A DNA stretch of 64,000 nt. Source: Lachnoclostridium sp. UBA903 (GTDB taxonomy: Bacteria; Bacillota; Clostridia; Lachnospirales; Lachnospiraceae). Both the position numbers and the translations under genes were made by a program. The stretch lies in assembly GCA_002294045.1 (NCBI GenBank), contig DBEP01000023.1, positions 34,772 through 98,771 of the forward strand, read 5' to 3'. Under the pieces are notes generated by a model. That model made no database searches. It had not been told where the DNA came from and was given only the letters and a program-made list of their open reading frames with translations. Position 1 is the first letter of the stretch. Each line of letters begins with the position of its first letter. Shown here one piece after another: positions 1-8,802 of the stretch.

Positions 1-60
1 CGCGAAGCGTGTTATTGTTCACGGAACTGCTGCTTTTTGCAGAGGAGTGAACAGTAACAA
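1..60. repeat. Dispersed repeat family C, copy 1 (cut by window edge)
   Basis: An inverted repeat pairs TGTTATTGTTCAC (10-22) with GTGAACAGTAACA (47-59), with an inner CTGC/GCAG stem. The reverse complement of the first 30 bases closely matches 48227-48261 (CCGTGAACAGTAACACGCTTCGCG). Both copies lie just downstream of a gene's stop codon in the same orientation relative to that gene. It could act as a 3' structure for the histidine kinase message, or it may be a palindromic mobile repeat. Confidence 0.55.
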
Positions 61-77
61 GTAATTTGGTTTTACCC

Positions 78-1457
78 TTAAGCCGGCAGTGTTATGGTAA
101 TGGTGGTACCCTCCCCCGGTTTGGAAGTAATATTCATTATGCCGTCATGTAACTCGGTTATTTTACCGCATATGGTAAGTCCAAGACCGGCTCCCCCGGT
201 TTGTCTGGACCTGGATTTATCTACTCTGTAAAAAGGCCTGGTTACTTCCTTTATTTTATCTTGCGGTATTCCGATACCATTATCTTTTACTGCTATCATA
301 GACTTATTGTTCTGACCGTATATTTTTATATGAATACTTCCGCCGTTTTCCATGGCCTGAAGGCTGTTTTTTACCAGATTGCTTAAAAGCATGTGAAAGA
401 GGGTGCGGTCAACCTTAAGGCAGGGAATGGATATTTCCTTTGTTAAGACTACATTCTGTTTCAGTAGCTGGTGCTGAAAGGTTTTATGGATTTCGTCCGT
501 TAATTCTTCCGCCGAACAATTTTTCCGCTCAATATTGTGCTCCCTGGCAAAGGCCAGTACCATTAATTTTGTATACATATCCCGCATTCGTTTGGACTCG
601 GAATTAATATAGAGGGCAGCGGTTCTTTTCTGCTCTTCCAAAGCATTGGCACTTAATAAGAATTCGGAGTAGCCTTGTATGGAAGTAAGAGGCGTATTCA
701 TTTCATGGGACAAATCGTCAATAAAAGTCTGCAATTCCCTGGCCCTTTCCTCTAGTTCATAAGTTCTTTCCTTAACATCTCTGGCCATTTGATTAAAAGC
801 TTTGGCCACATCTTTAAATTCCTTATCCTTTTCTGAAAGAAATACATCATACTTGCCGGAAGAGATAGCCGTTGCTCCTTTGTGAAGGGAAGTTAAGGGA
901 CGGGTAATCCATCTGGAATAAAGATAAGAAAAACCGCCAAGTAAAGAGGTAAGGAAAATAAGCAGTATAAGATACAAACGGACGCTTTTGCTCCTTGCTT
1001 CATATATTTCACTTATATCCCTGGCATATAAAAGTACGGTATTATCAGAAACCAAATCGGATAACAAAATATAATCCCCGGAATCCCGGCGGAATATCTG
1101 GGCTATCTTTTCCTCTTCCTTTACGGACAGCAAAGCTTTATAAATATCGGGACTTAAAACGGGAATATTGTTGTAAACATATTCACCGTCTGTATACAGA
1201 GCCAGTGAAATTCCTCTGCCGGCATAATACTCCCCATATCTGCCCATTAATACGGTAACAGTATCCTTTGAAGCAGATGAAAAGTCAAGACTATTGCCCA
1301 GAGAAATCCGAATAAGTTCAAATTCGCCTAAGGACCGGCTCTGTTCTCTGTTTATACTGTTAATATGATTCTGGTTAATTACATAAGCAATGCTGGCAGT
1401 AAGGGTTGATAAGGACAGAATTAAAATACTGAGAAAGATTTTAATCCATAGCTTCAC
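78..1457 (-). CDS. Membrane sensor histidine kinase
   Basis: This 459-residue sensor kinase would autophosphorylate in response to an envelope signal and pass the phosphate to the regulator encoded just upstream. Visible parts are: TM1 at about residues 5-27; an extracytoplasmic region of about 130 residues; TM2 at about 160-181; a HAMP segment to about 235; a HisKA H-box with His251 (DLSHEMNTPL); and a HATPase domain with N box (NLVKNSLQAMENGG), G1 (DNGIGIP) and G2 (GAGLGLTI). The start overlaps the regulator stop by 4 bases, so the two are co-transcribed. The ligand is unknown. The neighbouring glycyl radical operon is divergent, which makes it a possible but unproven target. Confidence 0.93.
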   Translation of the reverse strand: MKLWIKIFLSILILSLSTLTASIAYVINQNHINSINREQSRSLGEFELIRISLGNSLDFSSASKDTVTVLMGRYGEYYAGRGISLALYTDGEYVYNNIPVLSPDIYKALLSVKEEEKIAQIFRRDSGDYILLSDLVSDNTVLLYARDISEIYEARSKSVRLYLILLIFLTSLLGGFSYLYSRWITRPLTSLHKGATAISSGKYDVFLSEKDKEFKDVAKAFNQMARDVKERTYELEERARELQTFIDDLSHEMNTPLTSIQGYSEFLLSANALEEQKRTAALYINSESKRMRDMYTKLMVLAFAREHNIERKNCSAEELTDEIHKTFQHQLLKQNVVLTKEISIPCLKVDRTLFHMLLSNLVKNSLQAMENGGSIHIKIYGQNNKSMIAVKDNGIGIPQDKIKEVTRPFYRVDKSRSRQTGGAGLGLTICGKITELHDGIMNITSKPGEGTTITITLPA

Positions 1458-2116
1458 GTCCTTGGCACCTCCAGTCTGTAACCGAATTTAAACACGGTTT
1501 TTATAATATCATCCCATTCTAACTTTTTACGAAGCCTTTGAATATGTATATCAACCGTTCTTGTTTCGCCGCTGTAATCATATCCCCAGGCTGTGCTTAA
1601 AAGCTGTTCCCTGGTTAATGCCAGGTTCTGATTCAGGATTAATGTTTCAAGCAGCAAATATTCCTGTGCGGTCAGGTCGATTGCCTTATTATCTTTTAAA
1701 ACCAAATGTTTGTTTAAATCAACGGTGACGTTTTTATTGCTGAATATATTTTTGTTTTTGCCTTCCCTTCTCAATACTACGTCAATCCTTGCTATAAGTT
1801 CCAGGGTTTCAAAGGGTTTTATAATATAGTCCTCCGCCCCCAGATTTAAGCCCTTAACCCTGTCCGTCAAAGAATTTTTTGCTGTTAGATAAATAACCGG
1901 GACACCAGCACTCTTAAAGTCATCTATCAGTTCAAAGCCGTCTTTTCCCGGCAGCATAATATCTAATAAGCACAGGTCAAAACGGCTTATTTTTAACTTA
2001 TCCAAAGCTTCCCCGCCGTTAAAGGCCTGTTCGCTTGTGTGCCCTACCATTGTAAGGTTCATTACGATTAAGTCGCTTATGGATTTTTCATCGTCTACTA
2101 TTAGTATGTGCCCCAT
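1454..2116 (-). CDS. OmpR/PhoB-type response regulator
   Basis: This DNA-binding response regulator has about 220 residues. The N-terminal receiver domain shows the acidic pair in IVDDE, the phosphoacceptor Asp52 in LLDIMLPGKDG, and the conserved Lys in YIIKPFE. The C-terminal winged helix includes LTAQEYLLLETL and TVDIHIQRLRKKL. The start at 2116 is chosen because AAAGGAG lies 6 bases upstream of it and the family N-terminus (GHILIVDDE) begins there; an in-frame ATG at 2143 lacks such a site. It is paired with the downstream kinase by a 4-base overlap. Confidence 0.94.
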   Translation of the reverse strand: MGHILIVDDEKSISDLIVMNLTMVGHTSEQAFNGGEALDKLKISRFDLCLLDIMLPGKDGFELIDDFKSAGVPVIYLTAKNSLTDRVKGLNLGAEDYIIKPFETLELIARIDVVLRREGKNKNIFSNKNVTVDLNKHLVLKDNKAIDLTAQEYLLLETLILNQNLALTREQLLSTAWGYDYSGETRTVDIHIQRLRKKLEWDDIIKTVFKFGYRLEVPRT

Positions 2117-2392
2117 AATAACTCCTTTTCCATATAAATACATTTTACCATCAGATATGTTATATTTCTGAACCGTGTTCTATGTTGCAATTTATTTTAA
2201 CATATATTATTTGCATATTGTAGATTATCCGGTAGAAAAATTCATGGAAAAGGCAGGCCGGAAAATAATTAACCTTCTCCTTCAATTTGTTTCAGTTAAA
2301 GAAATGAGAGATATCATGTAAAAACTGCTATGATTTTTCTTTTGCAAATGATTATAATTCAGGTATCACAGAAAGGAAAGGGATTTGTATCC
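2117..2392. other. Divergent intergenic region
   Basis: This AT-rich spacer separates the two-component operon (minus strand) from the glycyl radical operon (plus strand). It must hold both promoters. I could not pick a convincing -35/-10 pair or a clear operator by eye. No gene is seen. Confidence 0.4.
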
Positions 2393-3286
2393 ATGGAAGG
2401 CAGGCTGTTTAATATTCAAAGATTTTCCATACATGACGGGCCCGGTGTGAGAACGACGGTTTTCTTCAAAGGATGTAATCTTAAGTGCAGGTGGTGCCAC
2501 AATCCCGAATCCATATCCGGGGAATATCAGATTGAGTTTTATCCTGAAAAATGCATAGGATGCGGTGCCTGCTATCAGGTATGTCCAAGGGGTGCCCATT
2601 TCCCGGATGAAGAGAAAGAGCACCGGTTTGACCGGTCTAAATGCACCGGCTGTCTTTTATGCACCCGGACCTGTTATTCCAATGCACTGGCCGGCATAGG
2701 CCATGACATGGATGTTCCCGGCCTTTTAGCATCCCTTACGGAAGATAAGCCATACTACCGTTATTCTTCCGGGGGAGTAACTTTCTCCGGCGGAGAAGCC
2801 ATGCTGCAGATTGATTTTCTGGAAGAAATCCTGCACCGGTGTAAAGCGGAAGAGATACATACGGCTGTGGATACGGCCGGCTGTGTGCCCTGGAGCTATT
2901 TTAAGAGAATTTTGCCGGTGACGGATTTGTTTTTATATGATGTGAAAGCAGCCGATACCGGCCTCCATAAGCAGCTGACCGGTGTGGATAACCAGCTGAT
3001 TTTGGAGAATTTGAAAAGGCTTTCGGATACAGGAAAAGAGATAATCATAAGAATTCCTTTTATTCCGGGCCAAAATGACGACCAGACTGAAAAAATTGCC
3101 AAACGGCTGGCACCGTTAAAAATTGCGAAAGTAGAAGTCATGCCGTATCACAAACTCGGCAGCAGCAAGTATAAGGCACTTGGCATGAAAAATGAGCTGC
3201 TTCATACAAAAGCACCGGAGGAGGAACAGGTGGAAAGTGCGGTAACCATTTTAAGAAGTTACGGATTAGATACATATCAATCATAA
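2393..3286 (+). CDS. Glycyl radical enzyme activating protein (radical SAM)
   Basis: This radical SAM activase would use S-adenosylmethionine and a 4Fe-4S cluster to abstract hydrogen from the glycine of the glycyl radical enzyme encoded 18 bases downstream. It shows the PFL-activase opening RFSIHDGPGVRTTVFFKGC, the radical SAM CxxxCxxC cysteines (Cys28, Cys32, Cys35), and an inserted ferredoxin domain with two clusters (CIGCGACYQVCP and CTGCLLCTRTC). The insertion is typical of activases for non-PFL glycyl radical enzymes. The start is set at ATG 2393 behind GAAAGGAAAGGG, because an in-frame ATG at 2330 adds 21 residues unlike the family. About 297 residues. Confidence 0.93.
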   Translation: MEGRLFNIQRFSIHDGPGVRTTVFFKGCNLKCRWCHNPESISGEYQIEFYPEKCIGCGACYQVCPRGAHFPDEEKEHRFDRSKCTGCLLCTRTCYSNALAGIGHDMDVPGLLASLTEDKPYYRYSSGGVTFSGGEAMLQIDFLEEILHRCKAEEIHTAVDTAGCVPWSYFKRILPVTDLFLYDVKAADTGLHKQLTGVDNQLILENLKRLSDTGKEIIIRIPFIPGQNDDQTEKIAKRLAPLKIAKVEVMPYHKLGSSKYKALGMKNELLHTKAPEEEQVESAVTILRSYGLDTYQS

Positions 3287-3304
3287 GCATAGGGGGAAGA
3301 AATC

Positions 3305-5473
3305 GTGCTGAATACGGAGAAGGTTTTACTGTCACCATTATATGAGCAGAGGATTCATAACCTGCACAAAGATAAGCTGAAAATCAACGAAGACAAAATA
3401 AAATATCTGGGACACCTGGATTTTGACGACTGGGGATTTGTATATTATCCTGAGTTTACATTTGAGGCAAGACCAAACCATGAATCCGGTATTGTATATG
3501 GTCCCCTTGCCATAGGGGAGCACTTAAGGAGATTTTTTAACGAAATTCCAAAGTATATTAATAAAAACAGTGCCCTGGCCGGAGCGTGGATAGGTCCCGT
3601 CATTAATTATGTCCCCATTGAAATTGCTCCGGAAGACCGGCCGGAAGAGCTTTATGAAATATGGGAGAAGTATGATACCCGTCCCGGCTTCGGGGGAATG
3701 AATCATTGTGCGGGAGACATGACCATCGGCCTTAAGCTGGGCTGGGGCGGATTGCTGGAGAAGATAAGATATTACAGGGAGTTTAACGCCCCGGATAATA
3801 CCGGATTTTATGACGGGGAGGAACAGGTAGTATTAGGGATGCAGGAATGGATATCGGCACTTGCCAAAGAAGCACATAGCCTGGCCGGGGCTGAAACGGA
3901 CCCGGCAGTCAGGGATAATCTCCTGGAAATGGCCCGGGTAAACGAGTGGCTTATTCACAACCCGCCGCGGACCTTAAGGGAAGCCTGCCAGTTTATTGCA
4001 CATTTTCAGACACTGGACCGCACTTATTTTGTTGGAGGGGCACTTGACCGGTTGGATGAGGTATTGCGGCCGTTTTATGAACAGGATAGTAAAGACGGCA
4101 GATTGACGGATGAAGAAGCGGTATGGCATATAGCAAGTTTATTTTTCAACGATACCCATTATTCCCAGATTGCCGGGCTTACGCCAGACGGTAGCAGGGA
4201 TACGACAAGCAGGATGTCTTTTCTTATACTGGATGCTATGCATGCGCTGCATATTCCGGCTAATATTGCCCTGCGGGTTCATGAGAAGGTTAATCCTGTC
4301 CTCTTAAGGCGTTCGCTGGAATACACCATAGAAGACGGGTCCGGAGTCTGCTATTCCTGCAATGTGGGTTGTGAAGAGGGTTATATAAAGAACGGTTTCC
4401 CTCTGCAGCTGGCAAGAAAAAGGGTTAAAGTCGGATGCAACTGGACCTGTATTCCCGGAGAGGAATATCCTCTGCAGGATGTAACAAGGTGCAATCTGGG
4501 ATTTGCACTGCATTATGCTCTTCAGGATATCAGGCGGAAAGACCCTTCCATAGAGGCTCTTTTTGACAGGTTCTGCTTCCATACGAAAGCCATCGTAGAC
4601 AGTATTAAAGCAGGATATGACAAGCATTATGAAGTAATGGGAAGAAATAAGCCGGAATTGGTCTATAACCTTTTCATGAATGGCCCCATTGAGCGGGGAC
4701 TGAATTGCTCCGAGGGCGGAGTGGATATTTTGAACTTTAATATTGACGGGGTTGCCCTGGCTACCGTCGCGGATTCTTTTGCCGCAATCGAGGAGCGTAT
4801 CCTGACAGAAAAACGGATTACCTGGGAGGAACTGTTTGACGCCCTGGATAACAATTATGAGGGGGCTGAAAATATCCGCCTTATGATGAAAAATATAAAA
4901 AGGCTTGGTTCTCCGGATTCTCATGCCCAGGCCTGGGCGGTAAAAATACGGGATTATTTTGTAGGGTGCTGCAAAAGGGAGGGCACCCCTAAATACCATC
5001 TTCCAATCATTCCGGGCATGTTTTCCCATGGCACTATTCTGGACTTAGGGGCTAAACTGCCTGCAACACCCAATGGAAGAAGAAAGGGAGAGCCTATTTC
5101 CCACTCCAATGAACCGGACCCGGGATTTACGGCGGGAATACATACCTTTTCTCCTACGCTGAAAGCCAATGCTGTGGCACTTTTACAGCCCGGCTACGGG
5201 AATTCCGCACCGCTGCACCTGGACATCGATTCGGAGCTGCTGAAAAAAGAGGGCGGTATAGATGCCCTTATTTCCCTGATTCATGTACATAACCAGATGG
5301 GCGGCACATTAATAAACCTGAATTTCCTGACGAAGAAGAAGCTGCTGGAGGCTCATGAAGATCCCGGAAAGCATCCGGATCTGATTGTCCGTGTAACAGG
5401 ATATTCGGCATTTTTCGCTTCCCTTTCAAAGGAGTACAGGCAACAAATTGTTGACAGATTTTTATCTGCATAA
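3305..5473 (+). CDS. Glycyl radical enzyme of unknown substrate
   Basis: This is a 722-residue glycyl radical enzyme. The C-terminal glycyl loop reads RVTGYSA, with the radical Gly at 699. The active-site loop reads VGCEEGY, with catalytic Cys356 and Glu358 in the Cys-x-Glu arrangement of dehydratases, lyases and decarboxylases; the Cys-Cys pair of pyruvate formate-lyase is absent. It starts at GTG 3305 behind AGGGGGAAG. The protein is shorter than most of the family (usually about 780-850 residues). Two Gfo/Idh/MocA oxidoreductase genes follow, which suggests a sugar- or polyol-derived substrate (inference). Known classes such as choline, glycerol, propanediol, isethionate, hydroxyproline and arylacetate enzymes are not clearly matched by eye, so I do not assign a reaction. 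Confidence 0.9.
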   Translation: MLNTEKVLLSPLYEQRIHNLHKDKLKINEDKIKYLGHLDFDDWGFVYYPEFTFEARPNHESGIVYGPLAIGEHLRRFFNEIPKYINKNSALAGAWIGPVINYVPIEIAPEDRPEELYEIWEKYDTRPGFGGMNHCAGDMTIGLKLGWGGLLEKIRYYREFNAPDNTGFYDGEEQVVLGMQEWISALAKEAHSLAGAETDPAVRDNLLEMARVNEWLIHNPPRTLREACQFIAHFQTLDRTYFVGGALDRLDEVLRPFYEQDSKDGRLTDEEAVWHIASLFFNDTHYSQIAGLTPDGSRDTTSRMSFLILDAMHALHIPANIALRVHEKVNPVLLRRSLEYTIEDGSGVCYSCNVGCEEGYIKNGFPLQLARKRVKVGCNWTCIPGEEYPLQDVTRCNLGFALHYALQDIRRKDPSIEALFDRFCFHTKAIVDSIKAGYDKHYEVMGRNKPELVYNLFMNGPIERGLNCSEGGVDILNFNIDGVALATVADSFAAIEERILTEKRITWEELFDALDNNYEGAENIRLMMKNIKRLGSPDSHAQAWAVKIRDYFVGCCKREGTPKYHLPIIPGMFSHGTILDLGAKLPATPNGRRKGEPISHSNEPDPGFTAGIHTFSPTLKANAVALLQPGYGNSAPLHLDIDSELLKKEGGIDALISLIHVHNQMGGTLINLNFLTKKKLLEAHEDPGKHPDLIVRVTGYSAFFASLSKEYRQQIVDRFLSA

Positions 5474-5498
5474 ATAAATTAAGAATGGAGGAGTTATT

Positions 5499-6479
5499 AT
5501 GTTTAAAGTAGCGTTAATGAGCAAATGGCATGTACACGCACAGGGTTATGCCGAGCTATTAAGGACGTTTCCGGATGCAAAAATAACCTGCGTCTGGGAT
5601 GAAGAGCCGGAAAGAGGCAAAGAATGGGCAAAATCCTTAGAAGTTGATTTTGAGGAGGATATGGATAAGATCCTTGCCAGGGAGGATGTAGAGGGAATCC
5701 TGGTCTGCTCTCCCACAAGCATGCATGCCGAAATCATGAAAAAAGCTGCAAAAGCGGGCAAGCATATTTTTACAGAAAAGGCTATGGCACTGACCGGGAA
5801 AGACTGTGAGGAAATCACCGCCCAGGTAAAAAAAGCGGGAGTTAAATTCGCAATATCCTTTCCGGCCCGGACAACTCCGGCAAATCTATACGTCAAAAGT
5901 GTAATCGATGCAGGTTTAGTCGGCCAAGTATCCCTCTTAAGAATCCGAAACGGCCATGACGGTGCCATTCGTAACTGGCTGCCGGAATACTGGTATGACG
6001 AAAGCAAAGCGGGCGGCGGAGCCATGATGGATTTGGGATGCCATCCCATGTATCTTTCCAGCTGGATTTTAGGTAAGCCGGTGAGAATATCCTCCATGTT
6101 CAGTTATTTTACCGACAAGGCGGTTGAGGATAATTCCGTTTGTACCATTGAATTTGAGAATAATGCGGTAGCCGTTGTGGAAACAAGTCTTGTAACCTAT
6201 AAGACCCCATCCATGGTTGAGGTTTACGGAACGGAAGGAACCTTGGTTATTAATGATAACAATATCCGGCTGACTTCCAAAAAAATGGGAGAGGAATTTA
6301 ACGGCTGGGTGACTCCCGCAAAGCTGCCCGAAGCATTGCCCCATCCTTTAAGGCAATGGGTGGACGGTGTTTTATATAACAAACCAATTCTGTTTGATAC
6401 GGAAGCAGGTACCAGACTTACGGAACTTTTGGAAGCCGCATATATTGCCCATAAAGAAAACAGGGTGGTAAAATTTTGA
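5499..6479 (+). CDS. Gfo/Idh/MocA family oxidoreductase, atypical nucleotide loop
   Basis: This 326-residue NAD(P)-dependent oxidoreductase belongs to the glucose-fructose oxidoreductase / inositol dehydrogenase family. The second domain carries GGGAMMDLGCHPMYL, matching the family's GGGxxxDxxxH active-site motif. The N-terminal nucleotide-binding loop is unusual: it reads ALMSKWHVHAQGY where most relatives have GxGxxG, and the family EKP motif reads EKA. It starts behind GGAGGAG, 26 bases after the glycyl radical enzyme stop, so it is very likely in that operon and should act on the same substrate or its product. Confidence 0.88.
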   Translation: MFKVALMSKWHVHAQGYAELLRTFPDAKITCVWDEEPERGKEWAKSLEVDFEEDMDKILAREDVEGILVCSPTSMHAEIMKKAAKAGKHIFTEKAMALTGKDCEEITAQVKKAGVKFAISFPARTTPANLYVKSVIDAGLVGQVSLLRIRNGHDGAIRNWLPEYWYDESKAGGGAMMDLGCHPMYLSSWILGKPVRISSMFSYFTDKAVEDNSVCTIEFENNAVAVVETSLVTYKTPSMVEVYGTEGTLVINDNNIRLTSKKMGEEFNGWVTPAKLPEALPHPLRQWVDGVLYNKPILFDTEAGTRLTELLEAAYIAHKENRVVKF

Positions 6480-6529
6480 AAGAGACAGACTTTCAAACTC
6501 AAAAGCTTTGTGCCTGTGTAACCAAAGTA

Positions 6530-6712
6530 TACTAGTGTTCTGTCTGTCTGACATCTCGACTAATTGCTTGCCTGAATATTCATCTGCTGCGTTGTCGTCA
6601 ATCGACGTAGCATACTTGCTACTGCCACCGCTACGCCTCAATCCTCCGCCTTGCAGGCTGAACATTCATTCTGCGCAATTAGCCTAAGTGCCAAGCAGAC
6701 AGCACACTAGTA
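6530..6712. repeat. Dispersed palindromic element family A, copy 1 (MITE-like)
   Basis: This element of about 183 bp is bounded by TACTAGTG and CACTAGTA. The outer roughly 45 bases at each side form an imperfect inverted repeat (CTAATTGCTTGCCTGAAT pairs with ATTCATTCTGCGCAATTAG). Its core closely matches the reverse complement of 46813-46975, including CATCTGCTGCGTTGTCGTCA and CCTCCGCCTTGCAG. It sits between two operon genes and has no coding capacity. It may be a non-autonomous transposable element or a structured RNA. Confidence 0.75.
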
Positions 6713-6776
6713 CAGCCTTGCCCTGACGCAAATATCAGGCACTGGTATTAAGCGAAATTTATGCAAGGCTGTACTA
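6708..6776. repeat. Hairpin element with 14-bp perfect arms
   Basis: TAGTACAGCCTTGC (6708-6721) and GCAAGGCTGTACTA (6763-6776) are perfect inverted copies separated by 41 bases. It abuts the right end of the family A element and lies just ahead of the second oxidoreductase gene. It is not followed by a T-run, so it is unlikely to be a simple terminator. Confidence 0.6.
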
Positions 6777-6835
6777 AGCGTACATGGCGCAAAACTTCAG
6801 ATGCGCAAAAATCATGCGCAGGAATGGAGAAAAAT

Positions 6836-7933
6836 ATGAGTAAAAAACTAAGAATAGGGATTATCGGAACCGGCGGTATCGCTAATGCCCATATGACAGC
6901 TTATCAAAAATTTGAAGATGTGGAAATTGTCGGCGGAGCAGATATTGTGCCCGGTAAAGCAAAAGAATTTCTGGAAAGATGGAATCTTAAGGATGCCCCG
7001 GCATTTGAAAATGCGGAGGAAATGATTAAGAATATTGAAATGGATGGTGTCAGCGTATGTACTTATAATACCACCCATGCGGAATGTACCATTGCCGCAC
7101 TGGAGGCAGGCCTTCATGTACAATGTGAAAAGCCTATGTCCTTTACCCTGCAGGAAGCCGTGGATATGGTAAAAGCCTCCCGGAAGGCAAATAAAATTCT
7201 GACAATCGGATTCCAGCCCCGTTATGACTCCGGCCGCCGTAAGGTGGATGATATAATACGTTCGGGAGCTTTGGGCAAGGTTTATTATATTCAAAGCGGC
7301 GGCGGAAGAAGACGCGGAATCCCGGAGGGAACTTTCGTGGAGGGGGATAAAGCAGGTTTTGGCTGCCTGGGCGACATAGGCTGTTATTCCATTGACCAAT
7401 GCCTGCATGCCGTTGATTATCCGAAGCCGTTAACCGTATCTGCCATGGCCTCCGATTATTTCGGAAAAAACCCAAAATATTTTTCCGGTGCGGATACCTT
7501 TAATGTGGATGATTTTTCCGTGGCATTCGTCCGGCTGGAAAATGATTTGACCTTTCTTTTCCGGCAGTCCTGGGCCATGCATGCGGACACACTGGGGGAT
7601 ACTTTATGGCTGGGCACCGAAGGCGGAATAAAAATCAAAAGTGAATTTGATTATTCCAACAAACCTTCCCGTATTATGTATTTTACCGACGTAAACGGTC
7701 AGAATATCGACAGTTATGTATTGCCCTCCCTGCCTTTTAATGCTTATGAGTCCCCGAAGCAGACAGATATTTTTGAAGCCAAGGTACGTGATTTTTGTGA
7801 CGCTGTAATAGAAGGGCGCCCGTCGCCGGTTCCGGGCGAGGAAATCATATACAATCAGGCCATATGTGATGGGATTTACCGATCCAGCAAATTAAACAGG
7901 GAAGTTGAAATCGACATACCCAAACTGGACTGA
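6836..7933 (+). CDS. Gfo/Idh/MocA family oxidoreductase
   Basis: This second sugar-type NAD(P)-dependent oxidoreductase has about 365 residues. It has a canonical nucleotide-binding loop (GIIGTGGIANAHM) and the EKP motif (CEKPMSF). Where relatives usually have GxHxxD it reads GDIGCYSIDQ, so the usual catalytic histidine seems to be tyrosine (aligned by eye). The start at 6836 is chosen for the GGAG about 8 bases upstream and the family N-terminus; the longer frame from 6761 runs into the hairpin element. It is separated from the first oxidoreductase by 356 bases that hold repeats, and may need its own promoter. Confidence 0.87.
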   Translation: MSKKLRIGIIGTGGIANAHMTAYQKFEDVEIVGGADIVPGKAKEFLERWNLKDAPAFENAEEMIKNIEMDGVSVCTYNTTHAECTIAALEAGLHVQCEKPMSFTLQEAVDMVKASRKANKILTIGFQPRYDSGRRKVDDIIRSGALGKVYYIQSGGGRRRGIPEGTFVEGDKAGFGCLGDIGCYSIDQCLHAVDYPKPLTVSAMASDYFGKNPKYFSGADTFNVDDFSVAFVRLENDLTFLFRQSWAMHADTLGDTLWLGTEGGIKIKSEFDYSNKPSRIMYFTDVNGQNIDSYVLPSLPFNAYESPKQTDIFEAKVRDFCDAVIEGRPSPVPGEEIIYNQAICDGIYRSSKLNREVEIDIPKLD

Positions 7934-7959
7934 ACCTTGCCGGTATGATTTCTTAAGTG

Positions 7960-8802
7960 TCAATCAATAAAGGGTGCGTTTTTAGGCATGGTATGAAAAG
8001 CCTTTTTAAAGGCCCTGGAAAAGGTGGAATAATTTTTAAATCCGCTTTCAAAGCAGGCATCCGTAAGGGAGCTGCCCTTTTGCACCAGGCTTTTAGCCAG
8101 CAGCAGGCGCTTTTCGGTGATGTAATTACCAATGGTATAGCCGGTGACTTCTTTGAAGAAATGCATCAAATAGTAGCGGCTTAAGTAGAACTTTGCGGAC
8201 AGTTTATCAATGGTAATATCTTCGGCAAGATGTTCGTTGATATAATCCAATATCTGAAGCAGTTTTGTATTGGCCATATCCGAATCCTGATAGTTAATGC
8301 GGTTGGATATGGCCGTTCTGTTCAGCTGAATCATAAATTCCAGAAATAAAATTTTCTGATAGAGTTCATTGGCGAAGTCATTATCATGAATAGAGTGTTC
8401 CAGTTCCAGGCATACCTGATAAAGCTTGCTTTTATCCATGGAATGAATTCGAAGGACATTGGAATGCTCTTTTTTTGCCCGTTCAAAGCAATAGTTCAGG
8501 TCATAATCATCATCCTTATAGGAATGGATAAACTGCGGTGAAACATAGATTATAATCCGTTCATAAGTTGAATCATCCAGAAAGGAAGGCTTATGGATAT
8601 CACCTTCATTTACAAGAACGATATCATAAGGCTTCAGTACATAGTTTTTACCTTCAATAAAGTAATTTATATTGCCTCTTAGAAAAATCGTTATTTTATT
8701 AAAGTCATGATAATGGAAATCAAACACTTTCTTCTGCTCATCTATAATATGAAATATTTTAAAATCATCATTTAAATATCCCAGTTTATCAAAATCCTTC
8801 AT
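7960..8802 (-). CDS. AraC-family transcriptional regulator
   Basis: This 280-residue regulator has an N-terminal cupin-like sensing domain (HYHDFNKITIFLRG) and a C-terminal double helix-turn-helix at about 185-278 (ITIDKLSAKFYLSRYYLMHF and DACFESGFKNYSTFSRAFKK). It is convergent with the oxidoreductase gene and the likely local regulator of the glycyl radical operon, as AraC proteins often sit beside their targets. The ligand is unknown, presumably the substrate of that pathway. Confidence 0.9.
   Translation of the reverse strand: MKDFDKLGYLNDDFKIFHIIDEQKKVFDFHYHDFNKITIFLRGNINYFIEGKNYVLKPYDIVLVNEGDIHKPSFLDDSTYERIIIYVSPQFIHSYKDDDYDLNYCFERAKKEHSNVLRIHSMDKSKLYQVCLELEHSIHDNDFANELYQKILFLEFMIQLNRTAISNRINYQDSDMANTKLLQILDYINEHLAEDITIDKLSAKFYLSRYYLMHFFKEVTGYTIGNYITEKRLLLAKSLVQKGSSLTDACFESGFKNYSTFSRAFKKAFHTMPKNAPFID

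Noticed and set aside
4304..5029. A 241-codon open frame on the minus strand inside the glycyl radical enzyme gene
   Set aside because: It lies wholly antisense to a gene with clear catalytic motifs, has no ribosome binding site and shows no recognisable domain.
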